This document shows, one piece after another, positions 42,901 to 53,910 of a stretch of 64,000 bases of DNA. How positions within the stretch are numbered: position 1 is the stretch's first letter; every line of letters starts with the position of its first letter. The notes below the pieces were generated by a model. It worked only from the letters and a program-made list of their open reading frames with translations, ran no database searches and was not told the DNA's origin. This stretch comes from Prorocentrum cordatum. Lineage: Eukaryota > Sar > Dinophyceae > Prorocentrales > Prorocentraceae. The translations under genes and the position numbers were made by a program. Location: positions 860,601 through 924,600 of the forward strand of contig CAUYUJ010016360.1 in assembly GCA_963575745.1 (NCBI GenBank), read 5' to 3'.

Positions 42901-43097
42901 TTCCTCCTCCCCATTCTTCTCCTCGATATCCTCGTCCCATCTCCCTCGTCCTCCCTTCCTCCCCTCCTCCCTCCCTCCCTCACTTCCTCCCTCCCTCCCT
43001 CCTCCTGCTCCGCATCCTCGGCGCATCTGCGCCTGTGCTCATCCTATTCATCCACATCCTCCTCGCCATTCTCTGTTTCCTCATTCTCCTCCCGTGG
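42901..43097. other. Pyrimidine-rich tract
   Basis: Mostly CCTCCCTCC and CTCCTC. It could be a splice polypyrimidine run or simple repeat. Confidence 0.5.
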
Positions 43098-43195
43098 CAG
43101 GGTCCACATGGCGTACCCGCGCCCGTTTCGGCGCACCCCTCACAAATCCCGTGGCCCCATAGGGAACTCCACCGAAGGCCCCAGCGGCAGTTTCC
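43098..43195 (+). repeat. Single unit of the 34.1-kb tandem repeat
   Basis: GGCAGGGTCCACATGGCG, CCCGTGGCCCCATAGGGAAC and TCCACCGAAGGCCCCAGCGG match units of 34140-34565. Confidence 0.75.
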
Positions 43196-43635
43196 CATTT
43201 CAACGTTGAAATACACATGAAATCCGTTGAAACCCGTTGAAACCCAACGCCTCACGCAACTAAAACACACGAAATACCTCCATACGCTTCGCGTGTCCCC
43301 ACCAGCCCATCCAGCAACAATGCCCAGGCGAGCGATGTGATCAGGGAAATGCGGGAGCAAAGAGGTGGGCGGCAGAACAGCGAAACAGGGTGGACGTTGA
43401 CACGGAGGAGGCTGGAGGAATGGATGAGGGAGTGGGGGGTGAGAAGATGAATCTGATGAGGAGGGGGGGGGGTGGGGAGGAGCAGGAGGATGAGGAAGAG
43501 AAGAAGTAGAAGGAGTGATGCTAAGCGTGGATGCCAATCGGAGCCTCTTGGAATATCTCTGGGGGCTTCTTGGTGGCCGATTGGGACGTCTTGGGGGTCT
43601 CGTGGCGATCCTGGCGGGCTTAGGCGTCTTGGGCG

Positions 43636-43639
<4 letters not shown>

Positions 43640-43666
<27 letters not shown>

Positions 43667-43670
43667 AAGG
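43640..43670. repeat. Poly-G run
   Basis: More than 25 consecutive G; quadruplex-prone. It is absent from the second copy of the module. Confidence 0.95.
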
Positions 43671-43807
43671 GGCGCTTGGGGTCATCTTGGAAGCCTCCCT
43701 GTTGCTTCTTGGGAGCCTCATGGGGCCATCTTGGGACCATCGCACGTGCGTTTCTTGGGGCCATCTTGGAGGACATCGATCCGATAAGAGGACGGCCGCA
43801 AGTTGCA

Positions 43808-43980
<173 letters not shown>

Positions 43981-44174
43981 CTGAGGCCAACAATGTAATA
44001 CAACCAGATATGTTGGCTTCCTCGCCGAGGCATTCTCGGGCGCCCTGGCACCTCGCCGCCCCCGCCCCCCGCCCAGGTCCAGGAGAGGGGTGGGAGGGGA
44101 GAGGCAAACCCTTCCCCGAATCCCTAAACCACCTACGCCCAGAGAGCTGGTGGAATATCAACTATCACAGACAA

Positions 44175-44187
44175 CTAGCCATTTTGG
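44175..44187 (+). other. Spliced-leader relic before the 603-residue gene
   Basis: TAGCCATTTTGGC matches 13 contiguous bases of the dinoflagellate spliced leader core, 45 nt before the ATG at 44233. Genomic leader relics mark genes re-inserted from trans-spliced mRNA (established for dinoflagellates). Confidence 0.6.
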
Positions 44188-44232
44188 CACAGAGGCGCGA
44201 CGAACGCCAGGCGCTCGGCCAGTGCCAGGGGC

Positions 44233-46044
44233 ATGGCGGCCGACGCGACGGCATCAGATGTCTCGGCCGACTCGCCGCACGCCTGCGTGGACGTCAGCTT
44301 CATCAAGGAGCACCTAGAGCAGTTCGTGACGAACGCGGAGTTCGTCAACTACCCGACGAAGAAGGGCAGATCAGGCCCCGACAAGGATCGAATGGCAGCC
44401 CACACCGACATCGTCTACTGCATCAGGAAGAACGTGGCGCCCAACATGTGGTTGAGCAAGAAGTCACTCGAGAATGCGCTCTACTTGATCGGGAACGACA
44501 AGAACTGGCCAGGCGTCCAAGGCGCGGTCTTGACAAGCTGGTCGATCGAAATGGGCGAGAGAATTCGCGCGATGCTCAAGCACGCCAGCACGACATTCAC
44601 GAGGAAGGTCTGGCCACCGTGGTTCAGCGAGCCGCTCGAGCAGATTGGCGGCAAGCAGTCAGACCCCATGTTCGCCAGCGTGACGTACGTGTGCAAATGC
44701 GATGAGATCACCCACCAGGCCCCGATCCGCATCCCGACGATCAACAACAGGAAATCGGGGCCTCCAGAGAAGTGTGCAAGGATCGAAGGCCCCGACGAGA
44801 ACGGCAAGCACACAGCCTACTGGGAGAACGACGACGACTGCGAGGACAAGTGGGCGTTCGAGAATGTGTTCGCCGAGGTTGACAAATGTCGTTCGCACTC
44901 GTCCAGGATGAGTGATTGGACGGACACTCCAGACGGTCTGAAAGTCAAGGCCTTCATCATGGCCGACCGCGGCCCAGACAAGCTGATCAGGGTCCATCGC
45001 ACAGTGAAGGGGGGCAAGGGCAAGGAGCAGATGACGAACATCAGCTGCGGCCACTTCGAGTCTGAGCAGGCAGCGCTCGAGGCCGCGCAGAAGCACATCA
45101 TCGAGAAGTTCACGGGTGGCACGATCAAGACGAAGGCCGAGGCGAACAAGCGCAGGATCGAGCTGCAGAACGAGATGAAGAAGCACGACAATGTCGTTCG
45201 CAAGCGGCCTGCAGGCATAGAGCGACCAATATCGCACTCCCACCCCGCTCTCCTCTCCGAGGAGGGCCGGATGCAGAGGAGTAGGCAGATGGTTGGGAGG
45301 TCAGCGGTGAGGAGGAGGATAGAGGAGGAGGAGGATAGAGGAGGACGAGGAGGAGGAGGAGGAGGAGGAAATACTGGTGAGGATGAGAGAGGTTCACATA
45401 TAGGCTCTGACATGGTAGATAGGATACGGGAAAGGGGGAGGGGCATGATGAGACGGGGGATGAGGAGGTTTGATGGAGCTTCACCCCCAGGCAAGCACGA
45501 CAATGGCGACGCCGAGATCGTCGAGCAGGTCGTTGGCGAGAACCATGACAGCGACAACGAGGACGAGGAGGAGGAGGAGGAGGAGGATGCAGATGCTGAT
45601 GATGCCGACGCAGCCTCAGACGCCGACAAGGAAGACGAGGCCGTCGCCGACGACGCACCGCTGAAGAAGATGCGCATGACCGCGATGAAGAAGCCAGCGG
45701 CAGCGTGCCAGAAGATCAAGCGCAAGCGTTCCACGCATGAGGAGCACGTCGACCACCCGGCGACGAAGAAGCCAGCTGCAGCGGCAACTCCGACAAGGCA
45801 GAAGCTGGCGGCGCAGCAGGTGACACCAGCGGCAGCAGACAAGACCTGCACGGACGCAGCTGGGAGCCCATCCCCACACATGAAGACGACCCCGATCAAG
45901 AAGGACTCGATCAGCAAGACGATCATCACAGATCACGCGCACACGAAGGCCGTCGGCGAGACGGCCAACACCACGAGCGACATGGACGGGCCAGCCGCGT
46001 CCATGATGGAGGCCGCGCTCGTACATCTCATGGAAGACCCATGA
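44233..46044 (+). CDS. 603-residue KKPAAA-containing protein, function unknown
   Basis: Intact frame. Residues 1-310 read as a folded region with no recognised domain (ACVDVSFIKEHLEQFVTNAE, VLTSWSIEMGERIRAMLKHA, AWENDDDCEDKWAFENVF-type acidic-aromatic blocks, CGHFESEQAALEAAQKHIIE). Residues about 328-420 are Arg/Glu/Gly-rich and may be an unspliced in-frame intron (45215-45490, GC-AG). Residues about 420-470 are acidic (Glu/Asp runs). Residues about 480-530 carry two Lys-Lys-Pro-Ala-Ala-Ala motifs and KIKRKRST, a plausible nuclear signal. I recall such Lys-Pro-Ala motifs from dinoflagellate proteins. A chromatin or DNA-binding role is inference. The ATG follows the leader relic by 45 nt. Confidence 0.75.
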   Translation: MAADATASDVSADSPHACVDVSFIKEHLEQFVTNAEFVNYPTKKGRSGPDKDRMAAHTDIVYCIRKNVAPNMWLSKKSLENALYLIGNDKNWPGVQGAVLTSWSIEMGERIRAMLKHASTTFTRKVWPPWFSEPLEQIGGKQSDPMFASVTYVCKCDEITHQAPIRIPTINNRKSGPPEKCARIEGPDENGKHTAYWENDDDCEDKWAFENVFAEVDKCRSHSSRMSDWTDTPDGLKVKAFIMADRGPDKLIRVHRTVKGGKGKEQMTNISCGHFESEQAALEAAQKHIIEKFTGGTIKTKAEANKRRIELQNEMKKHDNVVRKRPAGIERPISHSHPALLSEEGRMQRSRQMVGRSAVRRRIEEEEDRGGRGGGGGGGNTGEDERGSHIGSDMVDRIRERGRGMMRRGMRRFDGASPPGKHDNGDAEIVEQVVGENHDSDNEDEEEEEEEDADADDADAASDADKEDEAVADDAPLKKMRMTAMKKPAAACQKIKRKRSTHEEHVDHPATKKPAAAATPTRQKLAAQQVTPAAADKTCTDAAGSPSPHMKTTPIKKDSISKTIITDHAHTKAVGETANTTSDMDGPAASMMEAALVHLMEDP

Positions 46045-46084
46045 GGCTTCAACGACAACGCCTGGGGGCGGCAAAACCAAAAAT

Positions 46085-46255
46085 AATGATCATGATCATC
46101 ATCATCATCACCACCATCATCATCATCATCGTCATCGTCATCATCATCGTCGACGTCATCATCAGCATCATCAGAATCATCATCAGCAGCATCATCAGCA
46201 GCAGCATCACCAGCATCATCATCATCAGCATCATCAGCAGCAGCATCTCATCAAT
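46085..46255. repeat. CAT/ATC trinucleotide array
   Basis: About 170 bp of ATC with AGC and GTC variants, 40 bp after the stop codon. Confidence 0.95.
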
Positions 46256-46619
46256 CGCCTCAGTATATTTCATCATCCTTCCCCGCCTCATCCTCACCCT
46301 GGCCCTCCTCTGTCACCCAGAACGGTTGAACGTCGGCATCGCGAGCGCATGACAAACGCACGCATTTAACAAGCTTTTTAAAAACAATGAATTATGTTGC
46401 ATCCCGTTGCATCTCATGCCCGTTGGTAACGCAAGAAACACTGGCATCGCGGCAGCAGCAACGCCGATATGCATCGCAACATCAGCGCCATGCACCAACA
46501 CCTAACATGCGACGCAGAAACGAATAACAGCGCGCACACACGCACCCACCCTCCCCCCACCACACACACACACACACTACACACGCTCACACACACGCAC
46601 ACGCACAGCACTCACGCAG

Positions 46620-46655
<36 letters not shown>

Positions 46656-46910
46656 ACACACACGCACACACTAAACCTGACTACCCTGAGGACGAGTCCC
46701 CCGTGGGCGAGCGTTCTAGGGAGGATTTGGAGGGCCCCATGCGGGTTCAAGCCGGACTTCGGTAGCCTCGCCAGTGGTTCCCCGAGGGGCCCCCAGGGAG
46801 TTCATTTTCATCCTGATACCAATTCTGGTCACAATCACCCTCCTCCCCCTCGCCCTGCCACTCGTCGGACATCGGTGCCCCCCTTCCCCCCCTGATCGCC
46901 GCCAGGACGG
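46256..46910. other. Spacer with CA and CGCA microsatellite
   Basis: ACAC and CGCACGCA runs at about 46545-46670. The right end is pyrimidine-rich (CCTCCCCCTCGCC...CCCCCCTG) and ends CGCCAG, a possible splice acceptor for the following remnant. Confidence 0.5.
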
Positions 46911-47400
46911 CTCCGAGACCAAGGGCGTCGACCAGGGCGCTGACGACGGCACGGGCGGCTCCAAGGGCCAGGTCGTTGGCGCTGGTGCGGCCGCCAGCGG
47001 GGCCGACATCAACGCACGCCGCACTGACACCGTTGTTGAGATCGACGACAGCGACGACGCCCGTGACAAGGACGTCGGCGCCAAGAGAAGCTCAGCCGAT
47101 GCGGCCATCGATGACAGCGACGATGCGCCCCTCGCCCAGGCGAAGCACCAGCGTCGCAGCCCCGACGTCGCGGGCGCTGGCGACGCCATGGGGCACGTTC
47201 GAGGACAAGCGCGGCTCCAACGACTACGACAAGTCCCAAGGCAAGGGCGGCGACACCGAGATCGGCAAGGACAACTGCGACGGCGACCACGGCGCGGACA
47301 TCGGCAACAACAAGCGCGACGCAGACAAGGGCTGCCCCATGACCTTCGAGGGGGCGGGCTCGTCGCCGTGGCCTCACGACCGCCAGCCAGACAGTTGGGC
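46911..47400 (+). pseudogene. Acidic, hydrophilic coding remnant
   Basis: After CGCCAG the frame reads DGSETKGVDQGADDGTGGSK, then TDTVVEIDDSDDARDKDVGA and AAIDDSDDAPLAQAKHQRRS. Near 47190 coding quality moves to another frame (GTFEDKRGSNDYDKSQGKGG, NNKRDADKGCPMTFEGAGSS). The duplicated Ile-Asp-Asp-Ser-Asp-Asp motif resembles SUMO-interacting or acidic linker sequence, but this is weak. It could be an exon of the following gene or a decayed copy. Confidence 0.4.
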
Positions 47401-47499
47401 ATTCAAAGCTGGCCATCCTCTATCACCGTCCTCGTCCCCCTTGCGAGGGGGGCGAGGATCCGCGTGCAATCTTGTGTTCACATGCGCGCGCGCGCACCC

Positions 47500-47645
47500 A
47501 CGAAGACGCATGCCCGTGCACACGCACGCGCGCACGAACGCACGCACGCACGCACGCACACACTCACCCACACACACACACACACACGCACACGCACACA
47601 CACAAAACACACACACACACACGCACGCGTACGTGCGCACGAGCG
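47500..47645. repeat. CGCA and CA microsatellite
   Basis: CGCACGCACG and CACACACA runs over about 140 bp. Confidence 0.95.
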
Positions 47646-47744
47646 CGCCCCGTCTGGAACAGCTTGAAATTTCGAGGCCATCGGTTTCAATGATGTTCAA
47701 TATGTGGTTCGTGCGTTGTGTCGGTTTGCCGCGCGTGCGCTTAG

Positions 47745-49286
47745 CCTGAGGACGGTGCGCCGCCTGGAGCACCTCCACCACTTGATCGGCCCGCCCCGCA
47801 CCTCGGCTCCATCGGCTTGCAGGCGGCGTCTCTCGGTGAGATCGGCTTGCAGGCGGCGCCGCTCGGTGAGATCGGCTTGCAGGCTGCGCCGCTGGCGGAG
47901 ATCGGCTTGCAGGCTGCGCCGCTGGCGGAGATCGGCATCCAACAGCTGGGGTCTCAGGGCGCGCCGTCGCCGGACGAGGTCGCCAACTTGAGTCAGCTCC
48001 CGAATGACCCTATGCGCTCCAAGGAACTGCAGAGCTTGTCCCAGCTGGTCTCCAAGCTGGCTGCCATCTGCAATCAGGCGCAAGGCGACGCGAAGTTGAC
48101 GGCCGTCCAGAATGAATACTTTAACAAGCAGGCTGAGGAAGATTCCAAGACGAAGGACCGATTCCTGGAAGAAGCCCATGTAACAGGCGTCGCGCCGTCG
48201 AGGGGCGCATTGGGCAACCGCTTCCAGACCTACTTGGATGCGAACCCAGAGGAGAGAAAGAAATACGAGACCTCCAAAGGGAACATCGCGAAAGCAGACT
48301 TCCGCAAGAGGTGGTTCGACTTGGAGTGGGTAAAGTACAAGAAGAGGCGCACTGTGGTGGAGAATATGGCGGAGTGCTGGGCTGACTTCGGCACCTACGA
48401 GCCGTTCGGGGTCATTGCAGGTAAAGAGTCTGGGACAGGGATCACGTCCTCGGGAGCGGAGGCCGCGCTCAATATCTGCCTCAGTTGCATCAAATTGGGC
48501 GGATATTGGTGCAAGTACAACTGGCAGAGCAAACGCATGGAGCACTTGTACATGAAGTCGGGGTACAAATGCAAGTTCGGGAAACAATACACCGAGATCA
48601 CTGAGATGATGGACAAACATGCCGCAACTCCAACCGCTCCAACGGCCCAACCGACTCCAGCTGCTCCAACGACAATCGCGGATGGCGGAACGGCTCCAGC
48701 GGCCCCAGCAGTTCTGGAAGGAGGATGCAACGTGGAAGCCAAGACGAAGAAGCGCCACAGCGAGCAGGTGACAGCACCACAGCCGACACCAAGGTCGAAG
48801 AAAATGCCGAAAGGAAAAGCTAAGGCTAAGGCGGGCACCGCGCAGACGGGCGACCTCGACGGGAAGACTACCGACGCCGAGCAGGAGAAGGAGAGGATCA
48901 AGCAGCTCAAGAAGACGCAGACAGCAAACATGGAATGCGCGCAGACGCCCATCTCGGAGCACGGACAGACCGTGACCCAAACGAACCTCATCCTGGATAA
49001 CATCAAGTCGCTGCCCGAGTGGAAGTGGGCCAACAACTCCGAGGGCGCGTCGGGCCTGCAGGAGAGCCTGAACGCGCTGGTCTCTGCCGCCATGGGGAGC
49101 CAATTCATCAAGGAGATATTGATCACTGACATCGCAAAGGTGAAGAGCCAGATGGCGGAGGAGACCTTCGACGAGAAGATCCTGTCCGTGACCCCTGCCC
49201 TGGAGTCGCCGCTGAAGAAGCTCAAGGCCGAAATCACCTGCTTGCAGAACATGCAAGCGGAGAAGCAGAGGCTGGCCAACATTTAG
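47745..49286 (+). CDS. About 500-residue protein with 10-residue repeats, function unknown
   Basis: The frame is open from a TAG at 47742. No ATG precedes the repeat, so the start is upstream via splicing or is lost. Four copies of Ile-Gly-Leu-Gln-Ala-Ala-(S/P)-Leu-(G/A)-Glu (30-bp DNA units, about 47811-47935) open the protein. A folded middle follows: MRSKELQSLSQLVSKLAAIC, GALGNRFQTYLDANPEERKK, FRKRWFDLEWVKYKKRRTVV. Then come a Cys-containing block (ICLSCIKLGGYWCKYNWQSK), a Thr/Ala/Pro linker, a Lys-rich stretch (SKKMPKGKAKAKAG) and a C-terminal helical segment (ESPLKKLKAEITCLQNMQAE). No family recognised. Unlike its neighbours it has no clear leader relic. Confidence 0.65.
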   Translation, partial: PEDGAPPGAPPPLDRPAPHLGSIGLQAASLGEIGLQAAPLGEIGLQAAPLAEIGLQAAPLAEIGIQQLGSQGAPSPDEVANLSQLPNDPMRSKELQSLSQLVSKLAAICNQAQGDAKLTAVQNEYFNKQAEEDSKTKDRFLEEAHVTGVAPSRGALGNRFQTYLDANPEERKKYETSKGNIAKADFRKRWFDLEWVKYKKRRTVVENMAECWADFGTYEPFGVIAGKESGTGITSSGAEAALNICLSCIKLGGYWCKYNWQSKRMEHLYMKSGYKCKFGKQYTEITEMMDKHAATPTAPTAQPTPAAPTTIADGGTAPAAPAVLEGGCNVEAKTKKRHSEQVTAPQPTPRSKKMPKGKAKAKAGTAQTGDLDGKTTDAEQEKERIKQLKKTQTANMECAQTPISEHGQTVTQTNLILDNIKSLPEWKWANNSEGASGLQESLNALVSAAMGSQFIKEILITDIAKVKSQMAEETFDEKILSVTPALESPLKKLKAEITCLQNMQAEKQRLANI

Positions 49287-50579
49287 ACGACGCGATCCAC
49301 GCGCTGCTCGGTGGCGTTCAACGCCAAGCTCATTTGATAAATAGGTACGCGGGCACGTGTTCAATTTTCGTTCGAACACATGGGGGGGGGGGGGCGACAT
49401 GTGGCAGTGGATACAGGTGCATGCAAGAAGTTGCGGTGCCTCGGCCTCCCCCATGTGACGTGCTGTTTCGGGTTCACGTGGTGGCTCACGGAACCCGGTG
49501 CGATTAAGTCGTTCGCGCACCGCAGTCCTCTCGGCGCGCGTGACACGAGAGGCGCCGCACAGTTTGCCAGCGAGATCTCAGTGGGAGAATGCGCCCCGTC
49601 GTGCTCCCATCACCGTCCTCCTCACCCATGTGTGCCGTGCAGTTCCAGCAATGAGCGAGGTGCGTGCTAACACGTCCAACGAGAGCAACACGCATGCACA
49701 CACACACACACGCGCACGCACGCACGCACACGCACACACACACACACCAAACGCATGGACACACATGATCAAACAAGCAAAACACGAAACGCACAACACA
49801 TAACGAGCAAACGCACGCCATCAACACAAAAACACATGCACACTTCGAAAAACACAACACAGAATGAGCAATCACACGCCATCAGCACAACAAACACATG
49901 CACAACCATACGATTCGCAGCGATCGATGCCCAAAATACCGAGTTGAAAAAACAGTGAAATATCGTTGACATCCGTTGAACTTTGTTGAAACCCGCACAG
50001 AACACTATATATATGTACAAGAAACACGCATGAACAATCATTGAAAAATCAATGAAATCCTTTGAAATTTGTTGAAATCTTGACATTTGAGAACCGTGCA
50101 AAAAATCCGGGAGGCAATGGAAAAAACACAACCGTCATCAAATTTTCAACGGCAAATTGCACAATCTACAGCTCTAGTAACCTCTGACTCTGCTCCTCAT
50201 CCAACTCGCGCTCTATTCACCCCCTCCAGACGCACTCATGTCCGGACCCACTGGCTCTCAGGCTCACTCGCAGACTCGCTCACGTGGACTCATGCCAGTC
50301 AGACACACTAACATTCAGACTCAATCATACTCAACCTCAGCCTAGCTCGGAGGGCTGAACGGAGTGTGCGTTGGGCGTGCTGAAATCGTTTGTGGTCCTG
50401 ACTTCAGCGTTCCTTTCGCGCGCCTGGCGCGCGCCCCTTCCCGCCTGCAGGCCAACGGGGGTAACTCTGAAAGAGGGGGCGCCCCTTCCTCGCCCCCCTT
50501 CCATCTGCATCTGCCCTCCGCCTCCGCCCCCTCCGCCCCGTCGCCCCCCTCACCCCCCCGATCGTTTCCTCTCCGTATC
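49287..50579. other. Spacer with CA array and GTTGAAA repeats
   Basis: A poly-G run lies at 49382-49394 and a CA/CGCA array at about 49690-49750. At 49955-50085 ATCCGTTGAA, TTTGTTGAAACCC and TTTGTTGAAATC repeats resemble the GTTGAAACCC words at 43205-43245 and the CCCGTTG at 55588. No gene seen. Confidence 0.5.
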
Positions 50580-50594
50580 TAGCCAGTTTGGCTC
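50580..50594 (+). other. Spliced-leader relic before the transposase-like gene
   Basis: TAGCCAGTTTGGCTC differs at one of 15 bases from the leader core TAGCCATTTTGGCTC and lies 26 nt before the ATG at 50621. Confidence 0.65.
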
Positions 50595-50620
50595 GCGAGC
50601 GCTAGCTCTCGGCACTGCGC

Positions 50621-51714
50621 ATGTTTCCGTGGCTTCAACCTCCAATCCCGTGGGGCGATGCCTCGCAGGCGCGTGCCAGGCAAACGCTTGCCGCGAGCTC
50701 GGCCCTCTACAAGTATTTGTTGGAGATGTACGCTGGATCCAGGCCCATGACGGCGAAGGACGTGTGCTCGATTGCCTTCTTTTGCAAACAAGCTGGGATG
50801 GAGGGTCAGACCGCCACGCTCGCTTTCAACCCTGGTCGTAACAAAGGTGGTAATTTTCAAAAACATCTCGACCGAGTTATTCCAAGGAAGCCTGAGTCTA
50901 ACTACTACTGGATCGAAGTTCCGACGGCTGGGCGCGGTGGGCGGACGATCAAAGAAATGCCGATTGTGCCAGCTCATGAGGCCATTCAGACAGAAGTAGA
51001 CACGACTGAATCATCGTCTGTGGAATCGATGCAGTCTGACGCACGTGTCCAAGACACGTATGACCTTTACTCTTGGCACCCAGGGCTTCAACACATCGGC
51101 AGAGAGAACGGCCCGTTGCTACTGTGCTTGTATGTGGACGGGATCAGATTTACGCGTTCAGAGCGAGTCGGAAAAACTGATACAGTAACAGCGCTCTTCA
51201 TGTATAATGTGTGGACACGCCGCAGGCACACTCTGGGAATCTGGAAAAATCAGAACAATGCAAGTGTGGCTGCCGCGGATGGTGCACGGTGTACCAAGTC
51301 ATGTTGGCAATCAAATGGTCGCTGCTGGCACTGATCCACAGCCACAAGCCGCGCCGTAGGCACAACCACAGCCAGTGGCCAACACACGATCCTAGATCAA
51401 CAGCAGCGGGTGATCCCATACGGAAAGGGCTGGTTGTGTGGATCAAGGGCGACCTGGTCGAACAATCGACCATATTCGGCCTCCGCGGCCTCGGGTGTGG
51501 GTGGAGGCCGTGCATGATGTGTAGGACGTTCCCCGACACCATGCACGACTACGCCGACGTCACGTTGCATGATGACGTGTGGGGCATGCCCGACGACCTG
51601 GATGACTACGAAGCTGACTGCCAATCGTGCGAAGTGCAGGTGCTCATATCGACCGAGGCGGATCGCATACAGGCGATGCTGCGCTGTCCGTGCTGTATAA
51701 ACGCCATGGATTGA
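50621..51714 (+). pseudogene. Transposase-like gene, 5' part, one frameshift
   Basis: From the ATG the frame reads MTAKDVCSIAFFCKQAGMEG, NYYWIEVPTAGRGGRTIKEM and LLLCLYVDGIRFTRSERVGK then TVTALFMYNVWTRRRHTLGI. Near an A-run at 51245 the coding frame shifts by one to KSEQCKCGCRGWCTVYQVML, GLVVWIKGDLVEQSTIFGLR and PCMMCRTFPDTMHDYADVTL, ending at 51714. The order (Asp in Leu-Tyr-Val-Asp-Gly, Cys-x-Cys-Gly-Cys, Lys-Gly-Asp, Cys-x-x-Cys) matches a multi-copy dinoflagellate family I recall. Its resemblance to tnp2/Plavaka-type DDE transposases is inference. Confidence 0.5.
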
Positions 51715-52116
51715 AGGGCCCAGGTGCCTGAGAACCGACTGGATGGGGGCGGGGAGGTGCGTGAGCCAGATAGGGCGCAAATGTCCCTAAGCCCCTCCCC
51801 ACCCGTCCCCAATCCGTTCTTAGGCACCGCGTACGCGAATGTTACACACATGTGATTCTCACACATATCGGCATAGATATCTATATATATACATATGTAT
51901 ATATATACATATAAATATAAACTCACACACATACATGTATAGAAATCCCGCACAATTGCACGCGTATATGCACGCACATGCGCACACACGCACACACACA
52001 CGAGCACCCTCTCTCTCTCCCACACACACACGCACTTACAATTTTACATACGAAGCAACAGCGGCACCACCGCACAATGCCCAGGCACGCGCAACTAAAC
52101 ACCGGCCCGCTGACAG
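51715..52116 (+). other. Probable intron or insertion within the transposase-like gene
   Basis: TA/CATATA (about 51880-51920) and CA (about 51965-52035) microsatellites. It ends in CTGACAG just before coding resumes at 52117. Protein similarity in the recalled family would run straight across, so this is likely intron. The donor is not fixed. Confidence 0.45.
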
Positions 52117-53099
52117 GTGATACGTGATGGGATGATGTTCTGGGGCAAGCGCAAAGCCCACGTCCGCGGGAGAGTGTTGCTACGAGATGTCCCGAGGTTC
52201 GTCCTGAAAGCAGGCGACAGATTGGAACCTACACCACAGTTGCCAGACGTAGGAGAGTTCAGCGCCGTACAGCTGCCATTTGTTGCAGTGTTTTGGCGGC
52301 CTGCGTTCTTCGGCCCAGCGTGCATAGACCCTCTGAACCATAGAAACCCAATGTTCAGCCCGCTCATATATGTGTCACCCACGCTGACATGCATGCTCGA
52401 CGTATTGCACATTTTGTACTTAGGGATCCATCAGAGAGTTATATCAGCAATACTTTGGAGCGTCTTGCGGTTGAACCCATGGCAGATCAGCGGTGGCTTC
52501 GAAACAGTGTCCTCGTGCGGTATCGAGCGGCTCGAAGAGCACTTGTTCAGCTGGTACGATGAAAATGATATTCCACATGACTACAGGATCAAACGTCTAT
52601 AAAAAACTATGCTCGGACACGAACATATTCCTATGATGAAAACAATGGGTCGCAAACAAACGCAATGTTACCATGGGCGGTGTACATGTCTGGGCTGCAC
52701 GCGTATCAAATGAGGCACGGCAGACCGCTTCATCATGCTGCCCTTGCGCTGCATCACTACATGAAAGTGTTGAAGAGATCGCCCATGCAGATACCCCGTG
52801 AGGTGGTGCAACAGTTGCTGGACCTGGCACTTTGCCATAATGAGTTTATGACGCAGTCGGGCACGCCCCTGCTGTTTAAGCATCATTTTTTCATACACAT
52901 GACTCGTAGGATACACAAGCACGGTAATCCATTGTCCTTCGCAGCGTTTGAAGACGAGTCTCTGAACTTGCAAGCAGCACTAGTTTCGGCAAGCGTGCAT
53001 CAGAGGAATTGGGAGGTTCGATGCTTCGAGAAGCTCGATTTGTTCGGGTACCTCGGCCGTGGCAGGGGCAGACTGTTGTTCGGTGGGGGCGCAGCATAA
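52117..53099 (+). pseudogene. Transposase-like gene, 3' part, frameshift in an A-run
   Basis: Reads RGRVLLRDVPRFVLKAGDRL, LEPTPQLPDVGEFSA and PTLTCMLDVLHILYLGIHQR (Asp-x-x-His-x-x-x-Leu-Gly, as in tnp2-like enzymes), to a stop at 52602. A one-base change in the A6 run at 52601-52606 moves into NYARTRTYSYDENNGSQTNA, LPWAVYMSGLHAYQMRHGRP and FKHHFFIHMTRRIHKHGNPL then FEDESLNLQAALVSASVHQR, ending at 53099. With the upstream part it is nearly full length, but it is interrupted at least twice unless the A-run indels are sequencing errors. Confidence 0.5.
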
Positions 53100-53850
53100 G
53101 CGCCGAGCTCACGCGCAGTCGTGGGGCATGCTATCACTCTCTCTCACTCTACCCCTCTCTCCTACCTGTATCAGGTCTCGGGCTGAGGTGATATCGCCCT
53201 CTCGCTCCGCATCCCTACTCGCACCCCCTCCCTCCCCGCATCAGCCAGCTGCCCTTGCGATTAGCTCGTCTTTTTCTGACGCGCGTGCGAGGGTGCACCA
53301 GGGCGAGGGTGATCACCGAGCGGTGTCATGGAAAACGTGATTTGGCAGACCAACAAGCGAAAGACAACAGGAAACCGCCGACCACACACAACCAAACACA
53401 GCGCGACACGCGCGAGGATGTGAACCAGCAGTAGATCGAACGGGCAATACACCAACCTAACGAAACCAAGCATCGCAAACAGTCAGCGCAGCAAACTATC
53501 ACACAGTGACACACATGTTGCAGCATTAAGACAGACATGTCAGTACGCGTTGAAACACAATTGAGTTTTCAGTGGGTACCAGTGATTTGGGTTGAACGTC
53601 GCTGCAGCTGATAGGTTGAGCGTGAACCATCGGAGGCTTGTCGTGCATTCCTCGTCCTGTCCGCCTGACAGGAGGAACGCCATCGCATGACACAGGTTCC
53701 GCACCTCAACGTCGCCCACCCCCCCCCCTCTCGAAACGTAAGTCTTCTCATCCTCGCACTCCCCCCCCCCGCCCCACCATCCTGCACCCCCCACCCCACC
53801 CCCGCGAAGGTGTTATAGCGACGTCCGTTTCCGATCGACGTCACACCGTC
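53100..53850. other. Spacer, no gene seen
   Basis: CT tract at about 53140-53160, C-runs at 53720-53800. No coding motif. Confidence 0.4.
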
Positions 53851-53868
53851 GTAGCCATGTTCTGGCTC
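53850..53868 (+). other. Spliced-leader relic before the methyltransferase-like gene
   Basis: CGTAGCCATGTTCTGGCTC contains all 17 bases of the corresponding leader segment with two one-base insertions. It lies 42 nt before the ATG at 53911. Confidence 0.5.
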
Positions 53869-53910
53869 TGATGTATCTTTATATGCAGTGCCCTGCCACG
53901 TGTACCCACC

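Noticed and set aside
46735-46770. GGGTTCAAGCC resembling a tRNA T loop
   Set aside because: The stem bases are not complementary and there is no cloverleaf upstream.
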